A DNA stretch of 64,000 nucleotides from JAKFEW01 sp036675505. Lineage in GTDB: Bacteria; Cyanobacteriota; Sericytochromatia; S15B-MN24; JAQBPE01. Made by a program: the position numbers and the translations under genes. Below, piece by piece: positions 41,780 to 50,998 of the stretch (positions are counted from its first letter, which is position 1; every line of letters begins with the position of its first letter). The stretch is from the NCBI GenBank assembly GCA_036675505.1, contig JAKFEW010000131.1, positions 1 through 64,000 of the forward strand, given 5' to 3'. Below the pieces are notes generated by a model. The model ran no database searches and was not told where the DNA came from. It worked only from the letters and a program-made list of their open reading frames with translations.

Positions 41780-42556
41780 ATGCCGCGCGTCGCCGCCTAC
41801 AGCCCGTCGCGGCTCGCCGTCTACCAGCGCTGCCCGCGGCGCTACTACTGGCAATACGTGATCCGCGTGCCGCGGAAGCGCACCGGCGAGCAAAGCGTGG
41901 GCATCTCGCTGCATGGCGCGCTCGAGGCCGTGGAGCAGGCCGGCGGCCTGACCGCGACGGGTGTGGCGGGCGCGCTGGCGCTCCTGCAGGACCGCTGGGA
42001 GGGCGAGGGCTTCGCGAGCGCCGAGGAAGAGGCCACGGCCCGCCAGGCCGCCCAGCGCATGCTCAAGGCTTACCTGGAGGCGATGGGCGAGGGCGAGAGC
42101 GTGCCGGTGATGCTCGAGCAAAAGCTGAAGGGATCGTTCGACGCCGTGCCGCTGATCGGCATCGTCGATCGGGTCGATCGCCGGCCGGATGGCACGCTGG
42201 AGTTGATCGACTACAAGTCCGGCCGCAGCGCGGCCAGCGGGACCGATCCCGAGGTGACGCAGCAGCTCGCGATCTACCGCCACCTGATCGCCGAGACGAC
42301 AGGCGCGCCGCCGGCGCGCGTGACGGTGCACCACCTGGATGCCGGCGTGATCCCGATCGCGCTGGCGCCGACCGAGTGGGACGCGTTGCTCGCGAAGGCC
42401 GCGTCGACCGCGCGGGCGATCGAGCGTGAGGACGACTACACGCCGCGGGTGGGGCCGGCTTGCCGGCGCTGCGACTACAGCGGGCGCTGCCTGGCATACC
42501 AGAACGCCAGGCGGGCGCAGGCCGCCTTGGCCGCGGACGCGGCCGATTTGCTCTAA
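41780..42556 (+). CDS. RecB-like PD-(D/E)XK nuclease with Fe-S cysteines
   Basis: A 258-aa single-domain nuclease of the RecB/Cas4-like superfamily. It starts with a YSPSRLAVYQRCPRRYY helix (Cys18) and has the catalytic core GIVDRVDR...LELIDYKSG (D, then DxK) and QLAIYRHL (QxxxY). A C-terminal ACRRCDYSGRC triad with Cys18 could bind a 4Fe-4S cluster, as in AddB and Cas4. It starts 4 bases after the preceding fusion gene, so it is probably co-transcribed. No CRISPR array or helicase is nearby. Probably DNA repair. Confidence 0.88.
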   Translation: MPRVAAYSPSRLAVYQRCPRRYYWQYVIRVPRKRTGEQSVGISLHGALEAVEQAGGLTATGVAGALALLQDRWEGEGFASAEEEATARQAAQRMLKAYLEAMGEGESVPVMLEQKLKGSFDAVPLIGIVDRVDRRPDGTLELIDYKSGRSAASGTDPEVTQQLAIYRHLIAETTGAPPARVTVHHLDAGVIPIALAPTEWDALLAKAASTARAIEREDDYTPRVGPACRRCDYSGRCLAYQNARRAQAALAADAADLL

Positions 42557-42594
42557 CCGGAGCGCGCCAGCACCCTTACCCTCCCTGGGTGGGA

Positions 42595-43365
42595 TCAATA
42601 CCTCGGCGGCCGCTTCTCGCGGATCGCCCGCAATCCCTCGCCCAACTCCGGCCCGGCGAAGCATATAGCCTGCGCGCTCGCCTCCGCGTCCAGCGCGTCG
42701 GCGAGCTCCTGCTGTGCCGCCTGCCGGATCAACGCCTTGGTGGCGCGCACCGCCGCCGGCGCGCCCGCGGCGATCTCGCCCGCGAAATGCAGGCCGTACG
42801 CGAGCAACCCATCCGGCTCCACCACGCGCGACACCAGGCCGAGGCTGCGGGCCTCCTGGGCGTCGATGGTCCGGCCCGTGAGCGCGAGGTCCAGCGCGGC
42901 CGGCACGCCGACGATGCGCTGCAGCGTCCAGGTGCCGCCCATACCGGGCGTGAGGCCCAGCCGCACGAAGTTGAACGAGAGCAGCGCGTCGGTCGCGGCC
43001 ACGCGGAAGTCGCAGGCCAACGCCAGGCAGAGCCCGGCGCCGGTGGCCCGGCCCTGCACGAGGGCGATCGTGGGCACGGCGGCCTCCCGGATCGCGAGGA
43101 ACTTGCCATAGAAGCGGCGCATCTCGTCCGCGTTCTCGGCCTCGGCCCGCGCCGCGTTGGCCTCCAGGAAGGCGAGATCGCCGCCGGCCGAGAATGCGCG
43201 GCCCTCGGCGCGCAGCACCAGGCAGCGGAGGTCCGCGGCGCCGGCAGGGCCTGCGAGCAGCTCGGCGAGGCGATCGCCCATCTCATGGGTCATCGCGTTC
43301 AGCTTGTCGGGGCGATCGAGGGTCAACACCCCGATCGCACCCTCGCGCCGGAAACTCACGCTCAC
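42595..43365 (-). CDS. Enoyl-CoA hydratase/isomerase family protein
   Basis: A 256-aa crotonase. The oxyanion-hole segments AFSAGGDL and GRATGAGL and the GLTPGMGGTWTLQRIVG stretch are present. The position of the first hydratase glutamate reads FNF, and the second is Asp (AALDLAL), like PaaG-type isomerases rather than standard hydratases. Reaction therefore uncertain. The start is GTG 43365, overlapping the upstream stop (GTGA) after GGGAG, so it is translationally coupled to the 97-aa gene. Confidence 0.9.
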   Translation of the reverse strand: MSVSFRREGAIGVLTLDRPDKLNAMTHEMGDRLAELLAGPAGAADLRCLVLRAEGRAFSAGGDLAFLEANAARAEAENADEMRRFYGKFLAIREAAVPTIALVQGRATGAGLCLALACDFRVAATDALLSFNFVRLGLTPGMGGTWTLQRIVGVPAALDLALTGRTIDAQEARSLGLVSRVVEPDGLLAYGLHFAGEIAAGAPAAVRATKALIRQAAQQELADALDAEASAQAICFAGPELGEGLRAIREKRPPRY

Positions 43366-43655
43366 ACGGGTTCTCCCTTCGCCTCGAGCCCAGACGCCAC
43401 GCTCGTCAGCACCACGTTCGTGTAGTCGACGAGCAGCTCGCCGACCAGCCGATAACCGGTCTCGAGCGATGAGGCGGACGCGCCGTCCACCGCGCCGCAC
43501 GCCGCGAGCCGGCGCAAGACGGCCTCGGTGGTCGCCACGACCAGCTTGTTCCATTCCTCGTCGGGCACGCTGGCCGCGAGGGCGCGGAAGCGGGCCTCGA
43601 CGGCGGCAGAAGTGGGGGCGGCATCCGGGGGAGCCGGCTGGTCGGGGGAGGTCAT
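43362..43655 (-). CDS. Small protein coupled to crotonase
   Basis: A 97-aa soluble protein with a Pro/Ala-rich start and a helical body (EEWNKLVVATTEAVLRRL). AGAGGAGA precedes ATG 43655, and its stop overlaps the crotonase start (GTGA). No family recognised. Confidence 0.75.
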   Translation of the reverse strand: MTSPDQPAPPDAAPTSAAVEARFRALAASVPDEEWNKLVVATTEAVLRRLAACGAVDGASASSLETGYRLVGELLVDYTNVVLTSVASGLEAKGEPV

Positions 43656-43732
43656 GGCGGTCTCCTCTGGCGATGGCCTATGGTACCACCCGCCGTGGAC
43701 GCGGTAAGATCGGGGCGAACGGAGGGGCCCTC

Positions 43733-44290
43733 ATGCGCTACCTGGTCGTCATGTTGCTCGCGCTCGCGGCCTGCCAGGCCGCGCCGTTGCCCGCGGTCAC
43801 GCCGGCGGTGTCCGCTTCGACGATCGCGGCCGCCCCGTCGAGCGCCGCCTCGCCGGGCCCGCGGCCAGCGCCCGCCGCGAACGCTGTTTCGCCGACGCCG
43901 ACGGCTTCCTGCTCGCCGACCGCCTCGCAATCGACAGTGGCCTTCCTGGGTCGCACGATCCCGGTCGATCTGGCCTTCACCCCGCAGACGCGCACCCGTG
44001 GCCTGTCGGGGCGCACCTGCCTGGCCCGAGACACCGGCCTCGTCATCGGCTGGGACACGCCGACCATGACCCGCATCTGGATGCCCGAGATGAACTTCGC
44101 GATCGACGTCATTTTCGTGCGCAACGGCAAAGTGATCATGCTTGTCGCGGACGCCCAGCCCTGCGTCGAGGGCGGTCCATGCCCCACCTTCGGGCCTGAC
44201 GAGGCCGTGGACTACGTGCTCGAGGTGCCGGCCGGGTCGGCGAAGGCCTGGGGGCTGGAAAAGGGCGCGGCGATCACGCTGCGGAAGTAG
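43733..44290 (+). CDS. DUF192 lipoprotein
   Basis: A 185-aa protein with lipoprotein signal (LVVMLLALAAC), a ~50-residue Pro/Ala/Ser linker and a DUF192 domain (LAFTPQTRTRGLSGR; IWMPEMNFAIDVIFV; ...VDYVLEVPAG). The family is secreted, of unknown role. Two cysteines (QPCVEGGPC) may pair. GGAGGGG lies 5 bases before ATG 43733, with a TAAGAT box further up. Confidence 0.88.
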   Translation: MRYLVVMLLALAACQAAPLPAVTPAVSASTIAAAPSSAASPGPRPAPAANAVSPTPTASCSPTASQSTVAFLGRTIPVDLAFTPQTRTRGLSGRTCLARDTGLVIGWDTPTMTRIWMPEMNFAIDVIFVRNGKVIMLVADAQPCVEGGPCPTFGPDEAVDYVLEVPAGSAKAWGLEKGAAITLRK

Positions 44291-44303
44291 ATCCCCGCCC
44301 GCC

Positions 44304-47300
44304 TCACATGCTCCGGCGGTACTGGCCGCCCACCTCGTAGAGCGCGCGGGTGATTTGCCCCAGGGAGCAGACCTTCGCGGTCGCCATGAGCTGCGCGAAC
44401 ACGTTGCCGCCGCCCGTCGCGACGGCCTGGAGCTCCGCGAGGGCCACGGCGGACCGCTCGGCGTTGCGGCGCTTGAAGGCCTGGACGTTGGCGATCTGCT
44501 GCTGCTTCTCATCCTCCGTCGAGCGGATGAGCTCGATGCGGTCACCCGCCTCCTGGGCCTTCGGGTTGAGGTAGGTGTTCACGCCCACGATGGGCAGCTC
44601 GCCGGTGTGCTTGCGGTGCTCGTAGTACATCGACTCGTCCTGGATCTTCCCGCGCTGGTACATGGTCTCCATCGCGCCGAGCACCCCGCCGCGGTTGGAG
44701 ATGCGCCGGAACTCCGCGAGCACCGCCTCCTCCACCAGCTCCGTGAGCTCGCGGATGATGAAAGCGCCCTGTAATGGGTTCTCGTTCTTCGACATCCCCA
44801 GCTCCTTGTTGATGATGAGCTGGATGGCCATCGCGCGGCGCACGGACTCTTCCGTGGGCGTGGTGATGGCCTCGTCGTAGGCGTTGGTGTGCAGGGAGTT
44901 GCAGTTGTCGTAGATGGCGTAGAGCGCCTGCAGCGTGGTGCGGATGTCGTTGAAGTCGATCTCCTGGGCGTGCAGCGACCGGCCCGAGGTCTGGATGTGA
45001 TACTTGAGCTTCTGCGAGCGCTCGTTGGCGCCGTAGAGCCGCTTCATGGCCGTGGCCCAGATGCGGCGCGCGACGCGGCCGATCACCGCGTACTCGGCGT
45101 CGACGCCGTTCGAGAAGAAGAAGCTGAGGTTGGGGGCGAAGTCGTCGATCTTCATCCCGCGGCTCAGGTAATACTCCACGAAGGTGAAGCCGTTCGCGAG
45201 CGTGAACGCGAGCTGGGAAATGGGGTTCGCGCCGGCCTCGGCGATGTGGTAGCCGCTGATCGAGACGGAGTAGTAGTTGCGGACCTCTTTCTCGATGAAG
45301 TACTGCTGGATGTCGCCCATCATCCGCAGGGCGAATTCCGTCGAGAAGATGCAGGTGTTCTGGGCCTGATCCTCCTTGAGGATGTCGGCCTGCACCGTGC
45401 CGCGCACCACGTTGAGGGTGCGCGCCTGGATGGCGGCGTAGGTCTCGGCGTCCACCAGCAGGTCGCCGGTGACGCCGAGGGTGCGCAGGCCGTGCAGGCG
45501 GCCGCCTTCGGGCACGTCCGCGCCCTGGTAGACCGGACGCGGCAGGCCGAGCCGCTCGAAGTGCGCGGCGATCTTCGCCTCCGCAGCCTCCCAGCCGCCG
45601 GTCTCGAGCAGGTGGTGCTCCACCTGCTGGTCGATCGCCGCGTTGAGGTAGAACGCGAGCAGGATCGGCGCCGGGCCGTTGATGGTCATCGAGACCGAGG
45701 TGGTGGGGGCGCACAGATCGAAGCCCGAGTAGAGCTTCTTCGCGTCGTCGAGCGAGGCGATCGAGACGCCGGAGTTGCCGATCTTCCCGTACACGTCGGG
45801 CGGGGTCGCGGGGTCCTCGCCGTAGAGCGTCACGGAGTCGAAGGCCGTCGACAGGCGCACCGCGGGCTGGCCCTGCGACACGTAGTGGAAGCGCTTGTTG
45901 GTGCGCTCGGGCGTGCCCTCGCCCGCGAACATGCGGGTGGGATCCTCGTTCTGGCGCTTGTACTCGAACACGCCCGCCGCGTAAGGGAAGCGGCCCGGCA
46001 CGTTATCCGTGAGCTGCCACGCGAGCAGGTCGCCCCAGTCCGAATGGTCCGGCAGCGCCACCTTGGGGATCTGGAGGTGCGATAGGCTCTCGGCGTAGTT
46101 CTCTACGCGGATCGTCTTGCCGCGCACCTCGTACTCGTGCACCGGCCGGCGGTACGCCTCGACGAGCGCGGGCCACCGCTGGAGGAGCTCGAGGTTCTCG
46201 CGGGTGAGGTCGAGCAGTGCCGCCTGGTAGCGCTGCCGGAGCACCAGGATCACCGCCTCGACGCCGTCCGCCTTGAGCGCGGCGGGGTCGTAGAGCCCGC
46301 CCATCGCAGGCACTTCGTCGCCCAGCGCGCACAGCGACCGCCAGAACCCGTAGGCGTCGCTCGCGCGCGCGGCCTGATCACGGGCCTCGGCCTTGTGGCC
46401 CTGCACGGCGTCCGCGATCTCCGCGAGGTAACGCTCGCGGTCCGGCGGGATCACGGCCTGCTTGCGGCTGTCGCGGTCGGTCACCACGAGCGAGGAGCGC
46501 CAATCCGCGCCGGTCTTGCGCGCGATGGTGCCAATCAGGTTCGTGTAGAGCCAGTTCGTGCCCGCGTCGTTGAACTGCGAGGCGATCGTGCCGTAGACCG
46601 GCATCGCATCCGCGTCTTCCGTGAAGCGCTTGGCGTTGCGCTGGTATTGCTTGCGCACGTCGCGCAGGGCATCCTCGGCGCCGCGCTTGTCGAACTTGTT
46701 GATGGCGACCAGGTCCGCGAAGTCGAGCATGTCGATCTTTTCGAGCTGGCTCGCGGCGCCGAACTCGCTCGTCATCACGTAGAGCGCGACGTCGACGTAG
46801 TCGACGATCGCGGAGTCGGACTGGCCGATGCCGGCCGTCTCGACGATGACCAGGTCGAAGCCGGCCGCCTTCACCACGGCGATCGCGTCGCGCAGCGCGC
46901 CGGAGGTCGCCACGTGGGCCGCGCGGGTCGCCAGCGAGCGCATGTAGACGCGCGGCTCGTAGATGGCGTTCATGCGAATCCGGTCGCCGAGCAGCGCGCC
47001 GCCGGTCTTGCGCTTCGATGGGTCGACCGACAGGATCGCGACCCGCTTGTCCGGGAAGTCGCGCAGGAAGCGCCGCACGAGCTCGTCGGTGAGGCTCGAC
47101 TTGCCGGCGCCGCCGGTGCCGGTGATGCCGAGGACCGGCACCGCGGTCTCGGCCGCGCGCGCGCGCAGGTCGCCGAGCAGCGCTGCGGCGGGGGCCCCCA
47201 ACCGCTGCTGCGCAGCGGCCCCACCTTCAAGGCCTTCGGCGGCGGTGATGGCCCGCGCGATCGCGCCGGGCCCCTCAGCGCTCACCTCGCCGGCCGCGGG

Positions 47301-47783
47301 CAGGCCGCGCTCGGCCATCGCGTAGTCGCAGGCCGCGACCATCTGATCGATCATGCCCTGCAGACCCATCAGGCGCCCGTCCTCGGGCGAGAAGATCTTG
47401 GTGACCCCATACGCCTCGAGCTCCGCGATCTCGGCCGGCACGATCACGCCGCCGCCGCCGCCGTAGACCCGGATGTGGCCCGCGCCTCGTTCCGCCAGCA
47501 GATCGACCATGTACTTGAAGTATTCGAGGTGGCCGCCCTGATAACTCGAAATCGCGATGCCGTGCGCATCCTCCTGGATCGCGGTGTCGACGATTTCGGC
47601 GACCGAGCGGTTGTGGCCGAGGTGGATCACCTCGGTGCCGCTGGCCTGAAGGATCCGGCGCATGATGTTGATGGCGGCGTCGTGGCCGTCGAAGAGCGCC
47701 GCCGCGGTGACGAACCGGATCTTGTTCGTGGCCACGTAAGGCGAGGGGGCTTCGCTACGGGGGGCGGGCGCTTCGATGGTCAT
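44304..47783 (-). CDS. icmF: Fused isobutyryl-CoA mutase IcmF
   Basis: A 1159-aa B12-dependent radical mutase with its own G-protein chaperone. Domains: N-terminal cobalamin-binding domain (LFDGHDAAIN, DxHxxG-type), MeaB-like GTPase (GITGTGGAGKSSL, near residue 222, and DLVAINKFDKRG), linker, and C-terminal TIM-barrel mutase (~560-1150; TSVSMTINGPAPILLAFY). It interconverts isobutyryl- and n-butyryl-CoA, and in some members pivalyl/isovaleryl-CoA. Full length. AGGAAGAG precedes ATG 47783. The nearby crotonase may act in the same branched acyl-CoA metabolism. Confidence 0.95.
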   Translation of the reverse strand: MTIEAPAPRSEAPSPYVATNKIRFVTAAALFDGHDAAINIMRRILQASGTEVIHLGHNRSVAEIVDTAIQEDAHGIAISSYQGGHLEYFKYMVDLLAERGAGHIRVYGGGGGVIVPAEIAELEAYGVTKIFSPEDGRLMGLQGMIDQMVAACDYAMAERGLPAAGEVSAEGPGAIARAITAAEGLEGGAAAQQRLGAPAAALLGDLRARAAETAVPVLGITGTGGAGKSSLTDELVRRFLRDFPDKRVAILSVDPSKRKTGGALLGDRIRMNAIYEPRVYMRSLATRAAHVATSGALRDAIAVVKAAGFDLVIVETAGIGQSDSAIVDYVDVALYVMTSEFGAASQLEKIDMLDFADLVAINKFDKRGAEDALRDVRKQYQRNAKRFTEDADAMPVYGTIASQFNDAGTNWLYTNLIGTIARKTGADWRSSLVVTDRDSRKQAVIPPDRERYLAEIADAVQGHKAEARDQAARASDAYGFWRSLCALGDEVPAMGGLYDPAALKADGVEAVILVLRQRYQAALLDLTRENLELLQRWPALVEAYRRPVHEYEVRGKTIRVENYAESLSHLQIPKVALPDHSDWGDLLAWQLTDNVPGRFPYAAGVFEYKRQNEDPTRMFAGEGTPERTNKRFHYVSQGQPAVRLSTAFDSVTLYGEDPATPPDVYGKIGNSGVSIASLDDAKKLYSGFDLCAPTTSVSMTINGPAPILLAFYLNAAIDQQVEHHLLETGGWEAAEAKIAAHFERLGLPRPVYQGADVPEGGRLHGLRTLGVTGDLLVDAETYAAIQARTLNVVRGTVQADILKEDQAQNTCIFSTEFALRMMGDIQQYFIEKEVRNYYSVSISGYHIAEAGANPISQLAFTLANGFTFVEYYLSRGMKIDDFAPNLSFFFSNGVDAEYAVIGRVARRIWATAMKRLYGANERSQKLKYHIQTSGRSLHAQEIDFNDIRTTLQALYAIYDNCNSLHTNAYDEAITTPTEESVRRAMAIQLIINKELGMSKNENPLQGAFIIRELTELVEEAVLAEFRRISNRGGVLGAMETMYQRGKIQDESMYYEHRKHTGELPIVGVNTYLNPKAQEAGDRIELIRSTEDEKQQQIANVQAFKRRNAERSAVALAELQAVATGGGNVFAQLMATAKVCSLGQITRALYEVGGQYRRSM

Positions 47784-47956
47784 GGCTCTTCCTATTCCGG
47801 CGACGGTGCCGGTTACGGGGTCTTCGTCGACTTGACCATTCTACCAGATGGACAGGCGTGGCCAAGTGGGGTAAAAGGGCATGGACCCTTGCTTGGACGC
47901 CACATAACGTCCGACGCGGGCCACGCGCCGCCACCCCCCCTTTCGACGAGGCCCCG

Positions 47957-49888
47957 ATGTCCGCCCAAGAACCCCTCGCACACGCCGCCGAAATAGACCA
48001 CGCGAGCCTCATGAAGGACCTGCCGCCGGAGGCGCGCGAGGCCTACTGGTATGAGCACGTCTACCGCGGCGACGTGAAGCAGCTGACCATCCGCGCGGTC
48101 ATCATGGGCATGATCATCGGCGGCGTGATGTCGGTGTCGAACCTCTACGTCGGCCTCAAGACCGGCTGGGGCTTCGGCGTCACGATCACGGCGGGCATCC
48201 TGGCCTTCGCCCTCTTCAAGACCTTCGAGCGCTGGCTGCCTGGCGGCGAGTTCACGGACCTCGAGAACAACGCCATGCAGTCGGTCTCCTCCGCGGCGGG
48301 CTTCATGGCCTCGGCCGGCCTCACCACCGCGATCCCCGCGCTGCTGCTGCTCAACGGCACGGTGATGAACTGGTTCCATATGTTCATCTGGATCGGCGCC
48401 ATCTCGATCCTCGGCGTCGTGATCGCGATCCCGATGAAGCGCCAGATGATCAACATCGACCAGCTGCCCTTCCCCAGCGGCATCGCAGCGGCCGAGACGA
48501 TCAAGAGCCTCCACGGCCATGGCGACGAGGCGATCGCCAAGGCGCGGTCGCTGGGCATCGGCGGCATCCTGGGCGCCGTGATCGCGTACTGCAAGGATCT
48601 GCACCCCGTGGTGGTCGACCACTTCGGCAAGGCGCACGGCTGGGTCAACAGCCTGGGCGTCTTCTCGCTGCCCAACCAGATCCCGGCGGACCAGACGAAG
48701 TACTCGTTCCAGGGCATCCCGTGGGACAAGCTCACGCTCGGCGCGAACGTTTCGCTGCTGCTCTACGCCGCCGGCGCCATCATCGGCCTGCGCACGGGCA
48801 TCAGCGTCCTCATCGGCGCCTGCCTGAACTGGTTCTTCATCGCCCCGTGGCTGATCCACAACGCCGTCGTCGTGAACGGCAAGCCCATCACCGGCGGTTT
48901 CCGCCAGGTCGTGGCCTGGACCACCTGGCCCGGCACCGGCATGCTCGTCATCGCGACGCTGGTGGGCCTGGCGCTGGTGTGGCCCTCGCTGGCGCGCGGC
49001 TTCTCGGGCATCACGGACGTCTTCAAGAAGAAGGACGCCGCGGCGCCCGACGACCGTGCGTCGGCGATCGAAGTGCCCGGCACCTGGTTCTTCTGGGGCT
49101 TCCTCTTCGGCGGCATCGCCTGCGTGGCGCTGCAGATCATCCTCTTCGGCATCAACCCGCTCATGGCCATCCTGGCCGTCTTCCTGGCGCTCATCCTCTC
49201 GATGGTGGTCGCCCGCGTCACCGGTGAAACGGACATCTCGCCCACCGGCGCGATGGGCAAGGTGACCCAGCTGACCTACGGCGCCATCTCGCCAGGCCAG
49301 CCGGTCACCAACCTCATGACCGCCAACGTCACGGCCGGCGCGGCGATCCACTCGGCCGACCTGTTGACCGACCTCAAGAGCGGCTACATCCTCGGCGCCA
49401 AGCCCCGCCAGCAGTTCCTGGCGCAGCTCTTTGGCGTGCTCGCGGGCACCGTGTTCTGCGTCCCCGCCTACTTCCTGCTGGTGCCGAACGCCTCGGTGCT
49501 CGGCGACAAGTTCGCAGCGCCCGGCGCGCTGGTCTGGAAGGCCACGGCCGAGGCGCTCTCGAAGGGCCTGAGCTCGATCCCCGAAACCGCGCTGCAACTC
49601 GCGATGTTCACGGTGGCCTTCGGCGTGATCGTGACGCTGCTCGAGCACTTCGTGCCCAAGACCCGCAACTTCCTGCCTACGCCCACCGGCCTCGGCCTCG
49701 CGCTCGTGCTGCCCTTCATGGACTCGTTCGCGATCTTCCTCGGCGCCCTGACGGCCTGGATCGTCGCCAAGGCCCGTCCGGCGGTGGCCGAGCGCCACAC
49801 GATCCCGTTCTCGTCCGGCATCATCGCGGGCGAGAGCATCGCGGCCGTCTTGATCATCGCGATCCTGGTGTTCTGGGGCAAGGCATGA
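47957..49888 (+). CDS. OPT-family oligopeptide transporter
   Basis: A 643-aa polytopic membrane protein of the OPT family (about 14-16 helices). It begins with a charged cytoplasmic stretch, then MGMIIGGVMSVSNLYVGLKTGWGFG, and contains EnsMQSVSSAAGFM-type and LPFPSGIAAAETIKSLHG segments typical of the family. Substrates are peptides or metal chelates; not assignable. ATG 47957 follows GACGAGG. Divergent from icmF. Confidence 0.93.
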   Translation: MSAQEPLAHAAEIDHASLMKDLPPEAREAYWYEHVYRGDVKQLTIRAVIMGMIIGGVMSVSNLYVGLKTGWGFGVTITAGILAFALFKTFERWLPGGEFTDLENNAMQSVSSAAGFMASAGLTTAIPALLLLNGTVMNWFHMFIWIGAISILGVVIAIPMKRQMINIDQLPFPSGIAAAETIKSLHGHGDEAIAKARSLGIGGILGAVIAYCKDLHPVVVDHFGKAHGWVNSLGVFSLPNQIPADQTKYSFQGIPWDKLTLGANVSLLLYAAGAIIGLRTGISVLIGACLNWFFIAPWLIHNAVVVNGKPITGGFRQVVAWTTWPGTGMLVIATLVGLALVWPSLARGFSGITDVFKKKDAAAPDDRASAIEVPGTWFFWGFLFGGIACVALQIILFGINPLMAILAVFLALILSMVVARVTGETDISPTGAMGKVTQLTYGAISPGQPVTNLMTANVTAGAAIHSADLLTDLKSGYILGAKPRQQFLAQLFGVLAGTVFCVPAYFLLVPNASVLGDKFAAPGALVWKATAEALSKGLSSIPETALQLAMFTVAFGVIVTLLEHFVPKTRNFLPTPTGLGLALVLPFMDSFAIFLGALTAWIVAKARPAVAERHTIPFSSGIIAGESIAAVLIIAILVFWGKA

Positions 49889-49904
49889 CCAAACGCTGAT
49901 CCGC

Positions 49905-49973
49905 TCAGGGCGACAGCAGGTTGACCTGCGCGTCGCCCTCGGTGGTGAACCAAACCCGACCCTGGCCGTCGTC
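49905..49973 (-). pseudogene. Possible remnant of a beta-propeller gene
   Basis: Immediately after the glk stop, the minus strand in another frame reads DDGQGRVWFTTEGDAQVNLL followed by SP and a stop. The GxVWFTxxGxxxVxxL pattern is that of Vgb-like (streptogramin-lyase) propeller repeats. It may be the tail of a lost gene. Alternatively it is chance, or a hairpin (49907-49939) serving as terminator. Confidence 0.3.
49907..49939. terminator. Stem-loop between convergent OPT and glk genes
   Basis: AGGGCGAC (49907-49914) pairs with GTCGCCCT (49932-49939), with inner CAGGT/ACCTG. There is no T-run, so a terminator role is tentative. Confidence 0.4.
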
Positions 49974-50967
49974 AGCCGCCGAGGCGTTCCAGCTCGATCG
50001 CCGCGGCGGCTGCGCCCATCAGACCGACGTGCTTGTTCATGACCAGGCGCACGGGGATCGATCGCACCAGGCCCGAGAAGCGGCCCTTGGTGGTGTAGGC
50101 CGTGTGAAATGTGCCGTCTCGCAGCTTCGCGACGTTCTTCGGCCCGATCCCGCCCGTGACGTAAACGCCGCCGGTGGCGATGATCTGCAGCGCCAGGTTG
50201 CCGGCCTCGGCGCCGTAGATCGCGCAAAACATGTCGAGGGCCTTGGCGCAAACGCCGCACCGGTTCGCGAGGCCGAGCTCGGAGATGACGGCCGCGTCGT
50301 CTTCGGCCGCGAAGCGCGCCGTGGCCTCCGGGTTCGGCGCGTCGCCCCGATCGACGAGGTAGTCGTACACCGCCCGGATGCCGGCGCCGGAGACGATGCG
50401 CTCGTAGGAGACGCGGCCATGGCGCTTGATCAAGAACCGCAAGAGCCCCATCTCTTCTTCGTTGCGCGGGGCGAAATCCTTGTGCCCGCCCTCGGTGGGC
50501 ACCACGTGGTAGCGTGCCCCGTCATGGAACAGGAAAGCCTCGCCCAGGCCCGTGCCGGCGCCGAGCACGGCGACCGGGCCATTCGGCTCGGCCTGGCCCG
50601 GGTTCAGCTCGATCCACTCGTGCGGCTGGAGGTGCAGCACGCCGAGCGCGGCGGCCTTGAAATCGTTGACCAGCGCGACCCGGCCGACGGGCATCGTTCC
50701 CTCGAGCTCGCGCGCGTCGATCACCCAGGGCAAGTTGGTGGCCTGGCAGCGGCGGTCGAAGACCGGGCCAGCGACGCCGAGGCCGGTGGCCGAGACGGGA
50801 TCCGGGTGCTGGCGGCGGAAGTCGCGGATGATCTCCATGAAGGTCGCATGGTCCGCGCTGACGTAGGTCTTCTCCGCCGTCAGGCGCATCGGGCCGGCAC
50901 TCTCCACCTCGTACAGCGCCATGATGACCTTGGTGCCGCCGATGTCGCCTGCCAGAAACCGCTTCAT
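49972..50967 (-). CDS. glk: Glucokinase
   Basis: A 331-aa E. coli-type glucokinase. Phosphate motif GDIGGTKVIMALY at the N-terminus, glucose-binding LPWVIDARELE and LVNDFKAAALG (catalytic Asp), VLGAGTGLGEA, and PTEGGHKDFAPR. It phosphorylates glucose to glucose-6-phosphate. AGGAGG lies 5 bases before ATG 50967. Confidence 0.95.
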   Translation of the reverse strand: MKRFLAGDIGGTKVIMALYEVESAGPMRLTAEKTYVSADHATFMEIIRDFRRQHPDPVSATGLGVAGPVFDRRCQATNLPWVIDARELEGTMPVGRVALVNDFKAAALGVLHLQPHEWIELNPGQAEPNGPVAVLGAGTGLGEAFLFHDGARYHVVPTEGGHKDFAPRNEEEMGLLRFLIKRHGRVSYERIVSGAGIRAVYDYLVDRGDAPNPEATARFAAEDDAAVISELGLANRCGVCAKALDMFCAIYGAEAGNLALQIIATGGVYVTGGIGPKNVAKLRDGTFHTAYTTKGRFSGLVRSIPVRLVMNKHVGLMGAAAAAIELERLGG

Positions 50968-50998
50968 GTGAGCCTCCTAAAATCGCGCGGCGATCATT

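Noticed and set aside
41780..42556. Cas4-like nuclease as a sign of a CRISPR system
   Set aside because: No repeat-spacer array or other cas gene in the window; the family also includes general repair nucleases.
47813..50260. Long open frame on the minus strand opposite the OPT gene
   Set aside because: Highly charged His/Arg/Asp-rich antisense of a membrane-protein gene in GC-rich DNA; the plus-strand OPT frame explains the region.
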